The notes beneath the pieces were generated by a model, which searched no databases, had not been told where the DNA came from, and saw nothing but the letters and a program-made list of their open reading frames with translations. Made by a program: the position numbers and the translations under genes. Below, piece by piece: positions 61,623 through 64,000 of a DNA stretch of 64,000 nucleotides (the first letter of the stretch is position 1; every line of letters starts with the position of its first letter). The stretch comes from [Mycoplasma] falconis (GTDB lineage Bacteria > Bacillota_I > Bacilli_A > Mycoplasmatales > Metamycoplasmataceae): positions 1 through 64,000 of the forward strand of contig NZ_VFSS01000003.1 of NCBI RefSeq assembly GCF_006385795.1, given 5' to 3'.

Positions 61623-62622
61623 TGTTTTATCTTTAACCTTATTATCAACACCACTTGTTACAATAGCTTGCCAAAAAGAAAAAAAAGACGAAGAAAAGCC
61701 TTTGAGTAATAATTCTTATTTAAAAAAAGTTAAAAGTGATAAACAATTTCAAAATAATAAAAACATTCAAAATCTATTAAACTTATTTGAAAAAGATAAA
61801 AATAAACAAGATCAACTTGTTAATAATCAAAATAATTTTCCTGATGCAATGTTTAAAGAATTAAGCTATGCTATGGAATTCTTTCCGCCTTTTTTAATTC
61901 AAAATTCTGATTTATGAAATGATTTTCAAAGAATAATTCAAAAATCAAAAGGTGTAGTTGTCGAAACTTTAACTAAAAATTGATATTGATATTTAAAAAA
62001 TATTGAAAAATTTGTTTTTACCTATAACCCGTATGGTGATAACTACGGTGGAGAATTATTTGATGAAAACAGATTTTGAAACGTTAAAAAAATATTAAAT
62101 GGTTTTAGTCTTAAATTAAACTCAAACGTAATTCAAGATATTGTTAAATTGCCTTGATATAACGAAAAATTAAATGAATATAAAACTTTAGACGAACGTG
62201 AAGTTTATTATTTAATAATCGATACAAACAAAGCCGTCGGTCTTTATACTTGAAAACAAAATGGCGAAACTAAATTTTATATAGCCCCAGATGTTTTATA
62301 TTTTAATCAAGCTAAAAATATTAATGAAACCAAACAAGAAATTGCAAATCTAAATGAATTAATAACTAATCAAATAATTAAAAGTTCAGAAAAATGATTA
62401 AACTATGAAATTTTGTTAGAAGACCAACCTTATAACATGAGCGAAGAAGAATTTAAGGAATCATATAAAAAGAAATTTTATGCAAAAAGAAACGATGCAA
62501 GCTTTATAAAACCTTTTAATAATCATGCATATGCTGAAATTATCAATCAAGCCTTAGAAACATATAATCAAGAAGACTTTAAAGCAATTAGATTAACATG
62601 GAGGACTATAGATGAAAAATAA
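61600..62622 (+). CDS. Aromatic-motif lipoprotein 1
   Basis: 340 residues from the ATG at 61600, with TGA-Trp codons (the fourth codon is TGA). Signal peptide to lipobox LVTIAC, with the modified cysteine C24. After a Lys/Asp linker the body has a motif, KNWYWYLKNIEKFVFTY (N127-W128), shared with the next two genes, and is rich in Trp, Tyr and Phe (FPPFLIQNSDLWNDF, YNPYGDNYGGEL, GLYTWKQNG). I recall mycoplasma 'aromatic motif membrane proteins' of this type; function is not known. It overlaps genes on both sides. Confidence 0.82.
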
Positions 62623-63490
62623 ATTTATTAAATTTTCTCTTATTGCATCTTCTATAACTCCAGCTATTGCTTCTTGTTTAATAAGTTGTACTAATTATGG
62701 CGAAAGAGATAAATTAAAAGATTTAATACCGACTGATCGTAATGTTATTCAACAAGTTGGAGATAAAGAACAAAAACACACTAATGCTATTATTGATCAA
62801 CTTTTAAACTTTGTTTTTAAAAATAATAAAGCTAGATTAACGACTTATTTAAATCAACAAAACGATTCTGAATATCAAAAAGAAATCAAAGCCAAATTTA
62901 TTGCAATCGCTAAAGAATTTAATAACGAAAATATTAAAAATAATTTTGAAGCTAAGGAAAATATTGTTAATAAGTACTACAATTTTTATAACCAAAATTG
63001 ATTATTTATTTTACGTAATTTAAAAAACTTTGAAGGTGAATTCGTTAAGTGAGTTGTTTTTCCTAACGGTTCAGAAGGTGGAAAGCATTCAAAAGAATAT
63101 TTACAACATTTAAAAGAAATTGATACGCCAAATAACATTGATTTTAAAAACAATTATTTAAAACAATTAAAAGAAGGTGACGAATCAGCCGAATTAGCAA
63201 ATAAAAAAGTTTTATATTTAAAGAAAGATAAAGCTTTATTTAGATTAGATATCGATCGAACTTTAACTGAAAATCCAATAATGAATTTTCAAAATTTATT
63301 TTGATATTTTCCAAATGCAAAAAACGACAACATATCAATTCCTTTAGTAAGTGATATTGTTCACTTTGCTTACTTACACGGTTTTCAAATTGGTTTCGAA
63401 CATTTTGAAAAAGATATGGTTGTTAAAAATAAATATGGAGAACCAGCTTATTACACTTTAATTTACAAGGAGGCAAACAATGAAGCTTAA
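62612..63490 (+). CDS. Aromatic-motif lipoprotein 2
   Basis: 292 residues with TGA-Trp codons. Signal peptide ending SCLISC; the modified cysteine is likely C26 (C22 alternative). Shared motif QNWLFILRNLKNFEGEF (N129-W130), later FVKWVVFPNGSEGG, LFWYFPNAKN and FAYLHGFQIGFEHF. It overlaps the previous gene by 11 bp (ATGAAAAATAA) and the next by 11 bp (ATGAAGCTTAA). A GGAGG site lies inside the preceding gene. Product expected on the outer face of the membrane. Confidence 0.82.
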
Positions 63491-64000
63491 ATTATTAACA
63501 GGTTTAATAAGTTTAACGTCTGTTATACCTACTTGTTTAGTTGCTTGTAATAATACAAAAGTAAATAAAAGTGAAATAGCTAAAATAATAGAAGATAAAA
63601 AAGACAACAATAAAGATGATTTAGATTATAAATGAGAAAATTTTGTTAATACCACTTATATTCAAATGTTGCTTAAATACGTTTACGGCATCGATAATCA
63701 AGATAAAATTACAGCCTATGTAAAATCGCAACGTAAATTAAATTTAAATTATGTATCAAAACTAAAATGGTCTTTGTATTACGCAAATAATATTGTTAGT
63801 TCTTGAGGTTATCAAGGTGGTGAATGAAGTCCTAAACCCGAACTTTTAAGAGATGGCACTGAAAATATTGAAGAATTATTTTCAAAAAACTGACTATGAT
63901 ATTTATTTAATTTAGATAAATTTATTTTTGCTAGTTATCCTGATTTTGATCAATTCGATTCAAGTATCGCTAATACAACTAATGAAATCTATGCTAATAG
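63480..64000 (+). CDS. Aromatic-motif lipoprotein 3 (cut by window edge)
   Basis: First 173 codons only, continuing past the window. Signal peptide MKLKLLTGLISLTSVIPTCLVAC with lipobox cysteine C23, then an acidic linker and the shared motif KNWLWYLFNLDKFIFASY (N137-W138), with YYANNIVSSWGYQGGEWSPKPE before it. AAGGAGG lies in the end of the previous gene. Most similar in layout to lipoprotein 1. More genes of the family may follow. Confidence 0.82.

Overview
The window is a low-GC mollicute chromosome, most likely from the Mycoplasmopsis / 'hominis' branch of the mycoplasmas. TGA must be read as tryptophan: nearly every housekeeping gene (alaS, argS, secA, rpoB, rpoC, uvrA and others) is cut into pieces by the standard code and becomes one full-length family member under code 4. 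A 16S rRNA gene, several mycoplasma-type lipoproteins and an IS3-family insertion sequence fit this placement. The species cannot be named from the sequence alone.

Left part (1-22 kb): the 5' end of a 16S rRNA gene with its promoter, then leftward genes greA, a putative membrane-anchored methyltransferase, a DUF1292-like protein, ruvX, alaS and mnmA (the methyltransferase-to-alaS genes overlap end to end), an azoreductase, two tRNA-Gly genes and argS. argS is divergent from cysS-rlmB. Next come arcC and arcB (carbamate kinase and ornithine carbamoyltransferase, with no arcA beside them), mscL, rnj, secA, tig, a mycoplasma protein of unknown function and eno.

Middle (22-37 kb): a lemA-DUF3137-DUF3137 cluster split by a 1.34-kb IS3-type element, the L11-L1 operon, a translationally coupled pair of secreted or membrane proteins of unknown function, the rpsB-tsf operon with a long structured leader, degV, a large surface-anchored DUF885 metallopeptidase-like protein and a small lipoprotein.

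Right part (37-64 kb): rplJ-rplL (with an L10-type leader) followed by rpoB-rpoC; lgt-trxB; uvrA; an operon of a HAD phosphatase with a 394-residue unknown; rmuC; tRNA-Lys; CIRCE-dnaK; a small membrane protein with an aldehyde dehydrogenase; and finally a tightly overlapping rightward operon of ABC-2 permease, ABC ATPase and at least three lipoproteins that share an Asn-Trp aromatic motif, the last cut by the window edge.

Most of the window is ordinary core genome. The points most worth a second look are: a repeated leaderless start layout (-10 box, exactly 7 nt, ATG) at argS, cysS, mscL, secA, uvrA and a lipoprotein gene; the ABC/aromatic-lipoprotein operon; the IS-split DUF3137 cluster with a probable programmed frameshift in the IS; a pseudoknot-like leader before rpsB; and a non-canonical cysteine spacing in the RpoC zinc site. 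No CRISPR array, prophage, restriction system or replication origin was seen.
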